NCBI RefSeq assembly: GCF_963924675.1
Contig: NC_089234.1
Span: forward strand, 23,799,668-23,863,667
Direction: 5' to 3'
Length of the DNA stretch: 64,000 bases
From: Phocoena phocoena
Lineage: Eukaryota > Chordata > Mammalia > Artiodactyla > Phocoenidae
Shown: positions 1 through 11,992 of the stretch, in pieces
Layout: each line of letters starts with the position of its first letter
How positions within the stretch are numbered: the first letter of the stretch is position 1
Translations under genes and position numbers: made by a program
The notes under the pieces: model-generated
Seen by the model: only the letters and a program-made list of their open reading frames with translations
Databases searched by the model: none
Told to the model about the DNA's origin: nothing

Positions 1-487
1 CAGATGCTCTGAAATCCTCTCCTGGGAGCCATTCCGCCTGGTCCAGGGCTAGAGCAACACCACTTAATAGGCCCTTTTTCATCTTTAATTTCTCTAATTC
101 AGAAAGTTTACAAGATCAATTGCTAAGAGGGCTAATGTGAGGAGATGAGGCAGCAAGTTGCTCTGGGCCCAGAGTCAGCTAATTCCTTAGCTTCTAACTA
201 GAGCCCACAGGGACTCACTTACATAAGCCTGAGAACTCGCCTGGCTCAATCGCCCCTCCCATCTGCAAACCCCCTCTAAATAAAGAATTTGAATTGCAAC
301 CCAGCAAGAAAAGCATATCAAACTCAAGCCAGCCAGCACTTCCCAGGAATCTCAGGAAGATCTTGCTGGATACACTTATCCTCCAGCCCAGTATAGGGCT
401 CCTGAGCTCAGAGCCTGCCCTTCTCAGTCTTCCTATCGAGCATCCCAGGGACCTTGCATCTTCAAAGACTATCCGAGACAACGCGAT
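1..487. other. Unannotated intronic sequence
   Basis: No recognised gene, RNA or repeat is visible. Short open frames on both strands here have no recognisable domain and no splice-site context, so they are taken as chance. Confidence 0.5.
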
Positions 488-680
488 ATCACGATCAAGT
501 CAATGGGTTCTCAGGCTGTGTGAGTCTAAATCCCACTTCTACCTCTTTCAAAGCCTTGGCTTCCTCATCTGTAAATGGGAGCAACCGTAGAGGTTTGTCG
601 GCATATAACTAAATAATGCCGGTAACATGCTTAGCGTGGTACCCGCACTTGATAAAATGCTAGCTATCATTCACTCTCCA
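488..680 (+). mobile_element. MIR SINE fragment
   Basis: The stretch follows the MIR layout: a diverged tRNA-like part, then the core resembling 'cctcatctgtaaatggga' near 564-581, then the tail resembling 'aacatgcttagcgtggt'. It is an ancient mammalian SINE, strongly diverged, and edges are approximate. Confidence 0.7.
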
Positions 681-748
681 TTCTTCCTGGGCCACCTGGT
701 GCCAGCACACTGTACTCATTCAAGGATGAAGTCAAAATGGACCAACAC

Positions 749-953
749 GGGCTTCCCTGGTGGCGCAGTGGTTGAGGGTCCGCCTGCCGATGCAGGGGAC
801 ACGGGTTCGTGCCCCGGTCCGGGAGGATCCCACATGCCGCGGAGCGGCCGCGCCCGTGAGCCATGGCGACTGAGCCTGCGCGTCCGGAGCCTGTGCCCCG
901 CAACGGGAGAGGCCACAGCAGTGAGAGGCCTGCGTACACCAAAAAAAAAAAAA
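749..953 (+). mobile_element. CHR-type SINE (short CHR-2-like form)
   Basis: This is a tRNA-derived SINE with a pol III A box (tggcgcagtgg) and a B-box-like ggttcgtgcc, a GC-rich body and a 3' A-run. It is flanked by an exact 10-bp target-site duplication, ggaccaacac, at 739-748 and 954-963, so both ends are precise. It lies antisense to the host gene. Long frames across it are shadows of the GC-rich body. Confidence 0.95.
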
Positions 954-963
954 GGACCAACAC

Positions 964-1964
964 TATGAAGCACTCGTATTTCACAGGAAACACAGGACTA
1001 TACTCAGACTTCATTTCAGCCAGTGTGCTAGTAGCTGCTGCATCCCTAAGAGAAGTGACAGCCTTTGCATTTCTTTTATTATTTTCCCTATCTCCTTTAT
1101 TCCTGTAATAAGTTAAAACCTCCTCTCCTCCACTCCCTCCCCACAGGAAGCCACATATAGGAACAATGCTGGCTGATGACAATTTTACCAAATGATTCCT
1201 GGAAACAGCATGGAAGAAGAAAAAAATGCCTCCCATCCGGAGGACATACATTCTCTGAATGGAAACACAAGGGGACTAGCTCATACCAATTGTTCAGGAG
1301 AATGCATCCTCCAGGACCCTTCATTTCCTTAACAGGACACTTGCCTCGCTTCCCCCATCACGTCTGCATATTCTCCTTAATTATGGCAGAATTAAACTGA
1401 ACTTTTTCTGCACAACTAGCTCTGGGGGAATTCCAGAAGGAAGTCTCAATTTGTGCACTTGCTGAGAATGAATTCTGCCTCATATAACTCCTGAAAAATT
1501 GCCATTTTTAAAGAGTTTGTTAATTTCCAATGAGCAAATGGCACATCAGATATCTTGTTTATTCAACAGATGCTCCTGAGCTAAACAAAAGGTTCTTGTT
1601 TAACAAAGATGGAAACATCTTGTCAGCTTTGCCAAGATCATCCTGTTTAACTATCAGGGGAGGGTCTTGTGGTTTGTGGAAAACATGGGCTGCCTCCCTC
1701 CCGTGCAGGGTTCTCCAAAGGGCTGCGGACAGTGGTTCCATTGAAAGAGATGATGTGAAGCTCCTTGATCACAGGCTGGGAAGCGGCTCTTAGACAAAGG
1801 TCCTGGGATTTCTCCCTTTCTGTGAAGATGTCAGATATTTCTGATTCAAGTCTATTTGATCCAGAAATCTCCTTCATGCTGAATCTAAAAATAGTCTTGA
1901 AGGAGATACCCATCTGAAACAGAGAGGTGGTATAAAATTGTAGACAAAGTCTCAGCTTTGGAGA
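964..1964. other. Unannotated intronic sequence
   Basis: Nothing recognisable. Several short frames occur on both strands but none has a known motif or splice context. Confidence 0.5.
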
Positions 1965-2120
1965 AAGCCTAGGTTGGATTCTGGCGCTGCCACTCAGGAA
2001 CTGTGTGAACTTGGGCTGCTAACTTAATCACTCCCCACCTCAGTTTCCTCTTCTGTGAAAGAGGTCTGTTAATGACATGAAAGGCAAAGGTGATGATGAC
2101 AGTAATAAATGTTCATACTA
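1965..2120 (+). mobile_element. MIR SINE
   Basis: A near-complete MIR pattern: 'gaactgtgtgaacttggg', then 'ctcagtttcctcttctgtg', then a tail with 'aataaatgttcata'. Ancient, with moderate divergence. Confidence 0.8.
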
Positions 2121-2159
2121 TTGGTCCCAGTTACACTTTCAAGAACTTTTTTTTTGAGA

Positions 2160-2262
2160 GTGGGAATTCATTTTAATTCAACAAATGTTCATCAAACATC
2201 TACTAAAGTCAACGAACAAGGCACCACTGAGAATAGTAAGGAGAGTGAGGGATACACAAAGC
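2160..2262 (-). mobile_element. Possible L2 3'-end fragment
   Basis: The segment 'ttcaacaaatgttcatc' followed by 'gagtgagggatacacaaag' resembles the reverse complement of the L2 3' end. Short and diverged, so the call is weak. Confidence 0.4.
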
Positions 2263-2344
2263 TTAATAATTCAGTGGTCTGCCCTCCACAACTAGTCAAG
2301 GAAATAGTCGTAGAAACAATTAAGTCCAGGTAGTGTTGTCACAT

Positions 2345-2592
2345 TAACTCCTTTTCTTTTTTTTTAAGATCAAAGTCTAAATTTTATTTTTAATTTATTT
2401 TCTTTTTTTAAAATTTTTATTAAAGAATAGTTGATTTACAGAGTTGTGTTAGTTTCAGGTGTACAGCAAAGTGAATCAGTTATACATATACATATATCCA
2501 CTCTTTTTTTAGGTTCTTTTCCCATATAGGCCATTACAGAGTATTGAGGAGAGTTCCCAGTGCTATACAGCAGGTTCTTATTAGTTATGTAT
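2345..2592 (-). mobile_element. Old L1 3'-end fragment
   Basis: Reverse complement of an L1 3'UTR: T-rich start, then 'gttgatttacagagttgtg' and 'gtgtacagcaaagtgaat', up to 'tgctatacagcaggttctt'. It is a different, older subfamily from the L1 that abuts it at about 2593. Its expected continuation was not found on the far side of that L1, so the boundary may involve a target deletion. Confidence 0.75.
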
Positions 2593-5345
2593 TTTTTGTT
2601 AACATCTTTATTGGAGTATAATTGCTTTACAATGTTGTGTTAGTTTCTGCCCTATAACAAAGTGAATCAGCTGTACGTATACATATGCCCCCATATCCCC
2701 TCCCTCTTTCGTCTCCCTCCCACCCTCCCTATCCCACCCCTCTAGGTGGTCACAAAGCACCGAGCTGATCTCCCTGTGCTATGCAGCTGCTTCCCACTAG
2801 CTATCTATTTTATATTTGGTAATGTATATGTGTCCATGCCCCTCTCTCCCTTTGTCCCAGATTGCCCTTGCCCCTCCCTGTGTCCTCAAGTCCATTCTCC
2901 AGTAGGTCTGCGTCTTTATTCTCGTCCTGCCCCTAGGTTCTTCATGACCACTTTTTTTTTTTTTTTAAATTAGATTCCATATACATATGTTAGCATACGG
3001 TATTTGTTTTTCTCTTTCTGACTTATTTCACTCTGTATGACAGACTCTAGGTCTATCCACCTCACTACAAGTAACTCAATTTCATTTCTCTTCATGGCTG
3101 AGTAATATTCCACTGTATATATGTGCCACATCTTCTTTATCCATTCATCTGTCAGTGGACACTTAGGTTGCTTCCATGTCCTGGCTATTGTAAATAGAGC
3201 TGCAATGAACATTGTGATACATGACTCCTTTTGAATTATGGTTTTCTCAGGGTATATGCCCAGTAGTGGGATTGCTGGGTGGTATGGTAGTTCTATCCTT
3301 AGTTTTTTAAGGAAACTCCATACTGTTCTCCATAGCGGCTGTATCAATTTACATTCCCACCAACAGTGCAAGAGGGTTCCCTTTTCTCCACACCCTCTCC
3401 AACATTTACTGTTTGTAGATTTTTTGATGATGGCTACTCTGACTGGTGTGAGGTGATACCTCACTGTGGTTTTGATTTGCATTTCTCTAATGATTAATGA
3501 TGTTGAGCATTCTTTCATGTGTTTGTAGGCAATCTGTATATCTTCTTTGGAGAAATGTCTGTTTAGGTCTTCTTCCCATTTTTGGATTGTGTTGTTTGTT
3601 TTTTTGTTATTGAGCTGCATGAGCTGCTTGTATATTTTGGAGATTAATCCTTTGTCAGTTGCTTCATTTGCAAATATTTTCTCCCATTCTGAGGGTTGTC
3701 TTTTCGATCTGTTTATGGTTTCCTTTGTTGTGCAAAAGCTTTTAAGTTTCATTAGGTCCCATTTGTTTATTTTTGTTTTCATTTCCATTAATCTAGGAGG
3801 TGGGTCAAAAAGGATCTTGCTGTGATTTATGTCATAGAGTGTTCTGCCTATGTTTTCCTCTAAGAGTTTGATAGTGTCTGGCCTTACATTTATGTCTTTA
3901 ATCCATTTTGAGTTTATTTCTGTGTATGGTGTTAGGAAGTGTTCTAATTTCATTCTTTTACATGCAGCTGTGCACTTTTCCCAGCACCACTTATTGAAGA
4001 GGCTGTCTTTTCTCCATTGTATATTCTTGCCTCCTTTATCAAAGATAAGGTGACCATATGTGCGTGGGTTTACCTCGGGGCTTTCTCTCCTGTTCCATTG
4101 TTCTATATTTCTGTTTTTGTGCCAGTACCATACTGTCTTGATTACTATAGCTTTGTATAGTCCGAAGTCAGGGAGCCTGATTCCTCCAGCTCCGATTTTC
4201 TTTCTCAAGATTGCTTTGGCTAATTGGGGTCTTTTGTGTTTCCATACAAATTGTGAAATGTTTTGTTCTAGTTCTGTGAATAATGCAATTGGCAGTTTGA
4301 TAGGGATTGCACTGAATCTGTAGGCTGCTTTGTGTAGCATACTCATTTTCACAATGTTGATGCTTCCAATCCAAGAACATGGTGCATCTCTCCATCTGTT
4401 TGTATCATCTTTAATTTCTTTCATCAGTGTCTTATAATTTTCTGCATACAGGTCATTTGTGTCCTTAGGTAGGTTTATTCCGAGGTATTTTGTTCTTTTT
4501 GTTGCTATGGTAAATGGGAGTGTTTCCTTAATTTTTCTTTCAGATTTTTTGTCATTAGTGTATAAGAGTGAAAGAGATTTTTGTGCATTAATTTTGTATC
4601 CTGCTACTTTACCAAATTCATTGATTAGCCCTAGTAGTTTTCTGGTGGCATCTTTAGGATTACCCATTTATAGTATCATGTAATCTGTAAACAGTGACAG
4701 CTTTACTTCTTCTTTTCTGATTTGGATTCTTTTTATTTCTTTCTCTTCTCTGATTGCCATGGCTAGGACTTTCAAAACTATGTTGAATAATAGTGGTGAA
4801 AGTGGGCAAACTTGTCTCGTTCCTGATCTTCGAGGAAATGGTTTCAGTTTTTCACCATTGAGAACGATGCTGGCTGTGGGTCTGTCATATACGGCCTTTA
4901 TTATGTTGAGGTAGGTTCCCTCTATGCCTACTTTCTGGAGAGGTTTTATCATAGATGGGTGTTGCACTTTGTCGAAAGCTTTTTCTGCATCTATTGAGAT
5001 TACCATGTGAATTCTACCAAACATTTACAGAAGAGCTAACATCTATCCTTCTGAAACTCTTCCGAACTATAGTAGAGGGAGGAACACTCCCAAACTCATT
5101 CTACGAGGCCAACATCACCCTGATACCAAAACCAGACAAAGAAGTCACAAAAAAAGAAAACTACAGGCGAATATCACTGATGAACATAGATGCAGAAATC
5201 CTCAACAAAATACTAGCAAACACAATCCAACAGCAAATTGAAAGGACCATACACCATGATCAGTTGGGGTTTATCCCAGGAATGCAAGGATTCTTCAATA
5301 CACACAAATGAATCAATGTGATACACCGTATGAACAAAATCAAGA
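2593..5345 (-). mobile_element. 5'-truncated, 5'-inverted L1 (twin-primed)
   Basis: The main part, 2593-5010, is an L1 read on the minus strand: a 3' end with AATAAA (as tttatt at 2607-2612), the 3'UTR, then ORF2 up to the middle of the reverse transcriptase. At about 5007-5011 the orientation flips and 5011-5345 is L1 ORF2 on the plus strand. By comparison with the full-length copy here, the inverted piece matches about 9517-9858 and the non-inverted piece starts at about 9868, so only about 10 bp of L1 is missing and a short gtg overlap sits at the junction. This is the known product of twin priming. No convincing target-site duplication was found. It lies in sense with the host gene. Confidence 0.9.
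2970..5024 (-). pseudogene. L1 ORF2 remnant (reverse transcriptase and C-terminal part)
   Basis: The C-terminal part of L1 ORF2p, an endonuclease/reverse-transcriptase that copies L1 RNA at a nicked target. The frame runs from within the RT domain to the natural C-terminus (about 565 codons open from 4667 to 2970). It includes the cysteine/histidine motif [20 protein letters not shown] encoded near 3340-3400. One in-frame stop (TAA read from 4670-4668) follows directly after the RT active-site block, and that block reads FTDY instead of the usual FADD, so the catalytic aspartate pair is broken. The endonuclease domain and ORF1 are absent. It is dead, though otherwise well preserved over its last 565 codons, suggesting a fairly recent insertion. 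Confidence 0.9.
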
Positions 5346-5984
5346 CATTTTTAAATGGAACTGTACCCAGGAATGAATCGAAGAAGCAGAGAAAAGGTTG
5401 GGAAGGGCCTAATTCCCATGTCCTCCATTGTCTGGAAGGAGTAAATGTGGCATCTTTGATACTGTGATGGCTTGATGACTCTGATCAGAAATGAAATCTA
5501 AACAGAAAATGGAGTTCTTCCAAGTCTCAAAACCCCAGCCTGATATCATAATAACTTTCAGAGAGTAAGCTAAGGATCTGGCTAGACTAGGAGGTAGGAT
5601 GGGATGAGGACAGCTGGGAAAGAAGGACAGGAAAGAAGCCAGCTTGTCGGGAGCATACAAGGACACGTGCAGAGAGATGATGGTTGACCTCTGTCAAGTC
5701 CAACTGTGCAAGGATGAATCCATCTGCTGATGAGTGCAGTACAGAACAAAGCATGAATTAAAAGAGGGACGGCATCTCAGAGCCTCCCTCCTGAGAAGCA
5801 TCATGGAGAATTACCTTGAGACAGCATCTAACATGCTGAAAATTAATTCACTCCGCAGTTTAGGTGCTTTGTAGAGATGCAAAGTGAAGTTGACCCCAGC
5901 TGAGCGTGGCATTACCATGTACTGTCTGAATCAGTTGCAGATATTAACTGACCCGAACCTGTGAAAGGGCTGCAGGAGATCCCC
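5346..5984. other. Unannotated intronic sequence
   Basis: Unique-looking sequence between the twin-primed L1 and a MIR fragment; nothing recognised. Confidence 0.5.
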
Positions 5985-6110
5985 CCACTCCACCCCAGGC
6001 ATGGTTAATTACCTGACACGTCTCCACAGCAACTCTGTAAGGTAGAGAACAGCACGACAATCATCATTAGGCTGATGACGAAACTGAGGCTTAGAAAACT
6101 GGCCCCAAAC
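5985..6110 (-). mobile_element. MIR SINE fragment
   Basis: Reverse complement of the MIR core: 'acagcaactctgtaaggta', then 'gatgacgaaactgaggctta' and 'gaaaactggcccc'. Confidence 0.65.
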
Positions 6111-6218
6111 ATTAGAGCTTCTGATGGAGGAGCCGAGATGTCTGTTTCAGGAAACATGTTCTTAACATCTCTGAAAATGTAAGAGGGAGTTCAGGCAGTT
6201 CCAAAAGTAAGGTAACTT

Positions 6219-7113
6219 GAGAAGATGGCCGAGTAGAAGGACGTGAACTCACTCCCTCTCGTGAGAGCACAGGAATCACAACGAGCTGCTGGACAATCAT
6301 CGACAGAAAGACACTGGAACTCACCAAAAAAGACACCCCACGTCCAAAGACAAAGGAGAAGCCGCAATGAGACGGTAGGAAGGGCGCCATCACAATAAAA
6401 TCAAATCCCGTGACCGCTGGGTGGGTGACTCACAGACTGGAGAACAATTATACCACAGAAGTCCACCCACTACAATGAAGGTTCTGAGCCCCACCTCAGG
6501 CTTCCCAACCTGGGAGTATGGCAATGGGCAGAGGAATTCCCAGAGAATCAGACTTTGAAGGCTGGTGGGATGTGATTGCAGGACTTTGACGGGACTGGGG
6601 GAAACACAGACTCCACTCTTGGAGGGCACACACGAAGTAGCACGTGCATCAGGACCCAGGGGGAAGGAGCAGTGACCCCCATAGGAGACGGAGCCAGACG
6701 TACGTGCTAGAATTGGAGGGTCTCCTCCAGAGGCAGGGGGTGGCTGTGGGTCACCATGGGGACAAGGACACTGGCAGCAGAAGTTCTGGGAAATATTCCT
6801 TGGCATGAGCCCTTCCAGAGTCTGCCATTATCCCCACCAAAGAGCCTGTATGCTCCTGTGCTGGGTTGCTTAGGCCAAACAAACAACAGGGAGGGAACTC
6901 AGCCCCACCCATCAGCAGACAAGTGGATTAAAGTTTTACTGAGTTCTGCCCAACAGAGCAACACCCAGCTCTACCCACCACCAGTCCCTCCCATCAGGAA
7001 GCATGAACAGGCCTCTTAGATAGCCTCGTCCACCAGAGGGCAGACAGCAGAAGCAAGAACTACAACCCTGCAGCCTGTGGAACAAAAACCACACTCACAG
7101 AAAGACAGACAAG
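6219..7113 (+). promoter_or_regulatory. L1 5'UTR with internal promoter
   Basis: An 895-bp leader before ORF1, of usual L1 length. It begins with AAGATGGCC at 6222-6230 in the context gagaagatggccgagtag, which matches the YY1 site at the very start of mammalian L1 promoters and places the transcription start. Long chance frames on both strands in the GC-rich leader are not genes. Whether it still drives transcription is unknown. Confidence 0.8.
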
Positions 7114-8043
7114 ATGAAAAGGCAGACGGCTATGTACCAGATGAAGGAACAAGATAAAACCCCAGAAACACAATTACATGAAGTGGAGGTAGGGAACCTT
7201 CCAGAAAACGAATTCAGAATAATGATAGTGAAGATGATCCAGGACCCCGGAAAAAGAATGGAGGGAAAGATGGAGAAGATGCAAGAACTGTTTAACAAAG
7301 ACCTAGAAGAATCAAAGAACAAACAACTAGAAGAATTAAAGAGCAAACAAACGGAGATGAGCAATACAATAACTGAAATGAAAAACACACTACAAGAAAT
7401 CAATAGCAGAATGACCAAGGCAGAAGAACGGATAAGTGACCTGAAAGACAGAACGGTAGAATTCACTGCCATGGAAGAGAATAAAGAAAAAAGAATGACA
7501 AGAAATGAACACAGCCTAAGAGACCTCTGGGACAACATTAAATGTAACAACATTCACATTACAGGGGTCCCAGAAGGGGAAAAGGGAGAGAAAAGACCTG
7601 AGAAAATATTTGAAGAGATTATAGCTGAGGACTTCCCTAAAATGGGAAAGGAAACAGTCACTCAAGTGCAGGAAGCGCAGAGAGTCCCAGGCAGGATAAG
7701 CCCAAGGAGAAACATGCTGTGACACACAGTAATCAAATCGACAAAAACTAAAGACAAAGAAAAATTATTAAAAGCAACAAGGGAAAAAGGACAAATAACG
7801 TACAAGGGAACTCCCATAAGGTTAACAGCTGATTTCTCCACAGAAACTCTACAAAGCCAGAGGGAGTGGCATGATATATTTAAAGTCATGAAAGGGAAGA
7901 ATATACAACAAAGACTACTCTATCCGGCAAGGATCTAATTCAGATTTGATGGAGAAATCAAAAGCTTTACAGAGCAGCAAAAGCTAAGAGAATTCAGCAC
8001 CACCAAATCAGCTCTACAACAAATGCTAAAGGAACTTCTCTAA
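7114..8043 (+). pseudogene. L1 ORF1 (RNA-binding chaperone), two in-frame stops
   Basis: ORF1p coats L1 RNA as a trimer. The frame starts MKRQTAMYQMKEQDK; an acidic, Lys/Glu/Gln-rich coiled coil covers about residues 45-125 and the start of the RRM-like domain follows (WDNIKCNNIHITGVPEGEK, about residues 140-158). A TGA at 7720-7722 cuts the protein at 202 residues. A second stop, TAA at 7936-7938, lies in the same frame, and the natural stop is at 8041-8043, giving an original length of 309 codons. The frame is not otherwise shifted. Loss of the C-terminal half would remove the RNA-binding region. Confidence 0.93.
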
Positions 8044-8103
8044 GTGGGAAACACAAGACAAGAAAATGACCTACAAACAGAAACACAGAACAATTAAGAA
8101 AAT

Positions 8104-11100
8104 GGTAATAGGAACATACATATCAATAATTACCTTAAATGTGAATGGATTAAATGCTCCAGCCAAAAGACTCAGGCTCGATGAATGGATACAAATACAA
8201 GATCCATATATATGCCGTCTACAAGAGACCCACTTCAGATGTAGGGACACATACAGACTGAAAGTGAGGGGATGGAAAAAGATATTCCCTGCAAATAGAA
8301 ATCAAAAGAAAGCTGGAGTAACAACACTCATTTCAGATAAAATAGACTTTAAAATGAAGAATGTTACAAGAGACAAGGAAGGACACTACATAATGATCAA
8401 TGGATCAATCCAAGAAGAAGATATAACAATTATAAATATATATGAACCCAACACAGGAGCACCTCAATACATAAGACAAATGCTAACAGCGATAAAAGAG
8501 GAAATCAAGAGTAACACAGTAATAGTGGGGGAGTTTAACACCTCACTTATACCAATGGACAGATCATCCATACAGAAAATTAATAAGGAAACACAAGCTT
8601 TAAATGACACAAAAGAACAGATAGATTTCACTGATATTTACAGGACATTCTATCTGAAAACAACAGATTAAACTTTCTTCTCAAGTGCACATGGAACATT
8701 CTCCAGAATAGATCACATCTTGGGTCACAAATCAAGCCTCAGAAAACTGAAGAAAACTGAAGTCCTATCAAGCATCTTTTCCAACCACAATGCTGTGAGA
8801 TTAAATGACAGGGAAAAAAATGTAAAAGACAAAAATACATGGAGGCTAAACAATACATTACTAAATAACCAAGAGATCACTGAAGAAATGAAAGAGGAAA
8901 TCAAAAAATACCTAGACACAACTGACAACAAAAACACGACGATCCAAAACCTATGGGACGCAGCAAAAGGAGTTCTAAGAGGGAATTTTATAGCAATACA
9001 CACCTACCTCAAGAAACAAGAACAATCTCAAACAATCTAATCTTACACCTAAAGGAACCAGCAGAAGAAGAACAAAACCCAAAGTTAACAGAAGGAAAGA
9101 AATCATAAAGATCAGATCAGAAATAAATGAAATACAAACAAAGAAAACAATAGCAAAAATCAACAAACCTAAAAGCTGGTTCTTTGAGAAGATAAACAAA
9201 ATTAATAAACCTTTAGCCAGACTGATCAAGAAAAAGAGGGAAAGAACTCAAATCAATAAAATTAGAAATGAAAAAGGAGAAGTTACAATGGACACCACAG
9301 AAATACAAAGCATCATAAGAGACTACTACAAGCAAGTCTATAACAATAAAATGGACAACCTGGAAGAAATGGAAAAATTCTTAGAAAGGTATGACCTTCC
9401 AAGACTGAACCAGGAAGAAACAGAAAATATGAACAGACCAATCACAAGTAATGAAATTGAAACTATGATTAAAAATCTTGCAACAAACAAAAGTCCAGGA
9501 CCAGATGGCTTCACAGGTGAATTCTACCAAACATTTAGAGAAGAGCTAACACCCATCCTTCTCAAACTCTTCCAAAAAACTGCAGAGGAAGGAACACTCC
9601 CAAACACGTTCTACGAGGCCACCATCACGCTGATACCAAAACTAGACAGAGATACTACAAAAAAAGGAAACTACAGACCAATATCACTGATGAATATAGA
9701 TGCAAAAACCCTCAACAAAATACTAGCAAACAGAATCCAACAACATATTAAAAGGATCATACACCATGATCAAGTGGGATTTATCCCAGGGATGCAAGGA
9801 TTCTTCAATATGTGCAAATTAATCAACGTGATACACCATATTAACAAATTGAAGGAGAAAAACCATACGGTCATCTCAATAGATGCAGAGAAAGCTTGTG
9901 ACAAAATTCAACACCCATTTATGACATTAACTCTCCAGAAAGTGGCCATAGTGGGAACTTACCTCAACAGGATAAAGGCAATATATGACAAACCCACAGC
10001 CAGCATCATTCTAAATGGTAAAAAACTGAAACCATTTCCTCTAAGATCAGGAACAAGACAAGGATATCCACTCTTGCCATTATTATTCAACATAGTTTTG
10101 GAAGTCCTAGCCACAGCAATCAGAGAAGAAAAAGAAATAAAAGGAACACAGATGGGAAAAGAAGTAAAACTGTCACTGTTTGCAGATGACATGATACATA
10201 GATGATGTGTACATGTGTGTACATGACACATATGTATGCACACATGGTACACATGTGTACATGAACCTGTATGTGCATGATGCATACATGATGACACAAA
10301 TAATCTTAAAGATGCCAGCAGAAAACTACTAGAGCTAATCAAAGAATTTGGTAAAGTTGCAGGATACAAAATTAACGCACAGAAAACTCTTGCATTCCTA
10401 TACACCAACAATGAAGGATCAGAAAGAGAAATTAAGGAAACAATTCCATTCACCATTGCAACAGAAAGAATAAGATACCTAGGAAGAAATCTACCTAAGG
10501 AGGTCAAAGACCTGTACTCAGAAAACTATAAGACACCTATGGAAGAAATTAAAGACAATACAAACAGATGGAGAGATATACCATGTTCTTGGATTGGAAG
10601 AATCAATATTGTGTAAATGACTATACTATCAAAAGCAATCTACAGCTTCAATGCAATCCCTATCAAATTACCGATGGCATTTTCTATATAACTAGAACAA
10701 AAAATCTTAATATGTGTATGCAGACAAAAAAGACCCCAAAGAGCCAAAGCAACCTCAAGGGAAAAAAAACAGAGCTGGAGGAATCAGAGTCCCTGACTTC
10801 AGACTATACTACAAAGCTACAGTAATCAAGACAGTATGGTACTGGCACAAAAACTGAAATATAGAACAATGGAACAGGAGAGAAAGCCCAGAGATAAACC
10901 CTTGCACCTGTGGTCACCTAATCTATGATGAAGGAGGCAAGAATATACAATGGAGAAACGACAGTCTCTTCAATAAGTAGTGCTGGGAAAACTGGACCAC
11001 TACATGTAAAAGAATGAAATTAGAACACTTCCTAACACCATACACAAAAATTAACTCAAAATGGATTAAAGACATAAATGTAAGACCAGACACTATAAAA

Positions 11101-11992
11101 TTCTTAGAGGAAAACATAGGAAGAACACTCTTTGACATAAATCACAGCAAAACCTTTTTTGACCCACTTCCTAGAGTAATGGAAATAAAAACAAAAATAA
11201 ACAAATGGAACCTAATGAAACTTAAAAGCTTTTGCACAGCAAAGGGAACCATAAATAAGACCAAAAGACAACCCTCAGAATGGGAGAAAATATTGGCAAA
11301 CAAATCAATGGACAAAGCATTAATCTCCAAAATACATAAACAGCTTATGTAGCTCAATATTGAAAAACAAACAACCCAATCCAAAAATGGGCAGAAGACC
11401 TAAATAGACATTTCTCCAAAGAAGAAACACAGATGCCCAAGAGGCACATGACAAGCTCCTCAACATCACTAATTATTAGAGAAATGCAAATCAAAACTAC
11501 AATGAGGTATCACCTCACACCATTTAGAATGGGCATCATCCGAAAATCTACAAACAGTAAATGCTGGAGAGGGTGTGGAGAAAAGGGACCCTCTTGCACT
11601 GTTTGTGGGAATGTAAATTGATACAGCCACTATGGAGAACAGTATGGAGGTTCCTTAAAAAACTAAAAATAGAACTATCATATGACCCCGCAATCCCACT
11701 ACTAGGCATATACCCTGAGAAGATGATAATTCAAAAAGCGACATGTACCACAATGTTCACTGCAGCACAATTTACAATGGTCAGGACATGGAAGCAACCT
11801 AAGTGTCCATCGACTGATGAATGGATAAAGATGTGGCACACATAGACAATGAAATATTCCTCAGCCATAGAAAGGAATGAAATTGGGTCATTTGTAGAGA
11901 CATGGACGGAGCTAGAGACTGTCATCCAGAGTGAAGTAAGTCAGAAAGATAAAAGGAAATATCATATATTAATGCATATATGTGGAATCTAG
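8104..11992 (+). pseudogene. L1 ORF2 (endonuclease-reverse transcriptase), disrupted
   Basis: Starts at the ATG at 8104 (MVIGTYISIITLNVNGLN), about 60 bp after ORF1. The endonuclease part shows the NVNGLN strand, the catalytic Glu in LQETHF and, after an in-frame TAA at 8669-8671, the closing SRIDHILGHK block with its histidine. A stop at 9038-9040 and a frameshift follow. The RT domain is read in another frame at 9288-10205 with [13 protein letters not shown] and an intact SLFADDM active site. A repeat-rich block at about 10197-10303 breaks the frame just after it. The C-terminal part continues in shifted pieces, with the Cys/His motif near 11561-11625 and the usual end (tag at 11990-11992). 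Clearly inactive. Confidence 0.92.
10197..10303 (+). repeat. Degenerate tgtgtacatg repeat block inside L1 ORF2
   Basis: Between the RT motif FADDMI and the following [12 protein letters not shown] region lie about 100 bp not found in the other L1 copies here. They consist of imperfect 'tgtgtacatg', 'acacatatgtatg' and 'catgatgcatacatgatg' units, several of them locally palindromic. The flanks resume normal L1 sequence. Confidence 0.8.

Noticed and set aside
749..953. Functional tRNA gene at the SINE heads (also at 19711, 29314, 29936 and 61235)
   Set aside because: The A and B boxes belong to tRNA-derived SINEs; no foldable cloverleaf with anticodon loop was evident and each is followed by SINE body and A-tail.
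667..1251. 194-residue minus-strand frame across the first SINE
   Set aside because: It spans the antisense of a CHR SINE; similar frames recur at every CHR copy because the GC-rich body lacks stops.
7114..11992. An active L1 coding for functional ORF1 and ORF2
   Set aside because: ORF1 has stops at 7720-7722 and 7936-7938; ORF2 has stops, a frameshift and an insert.
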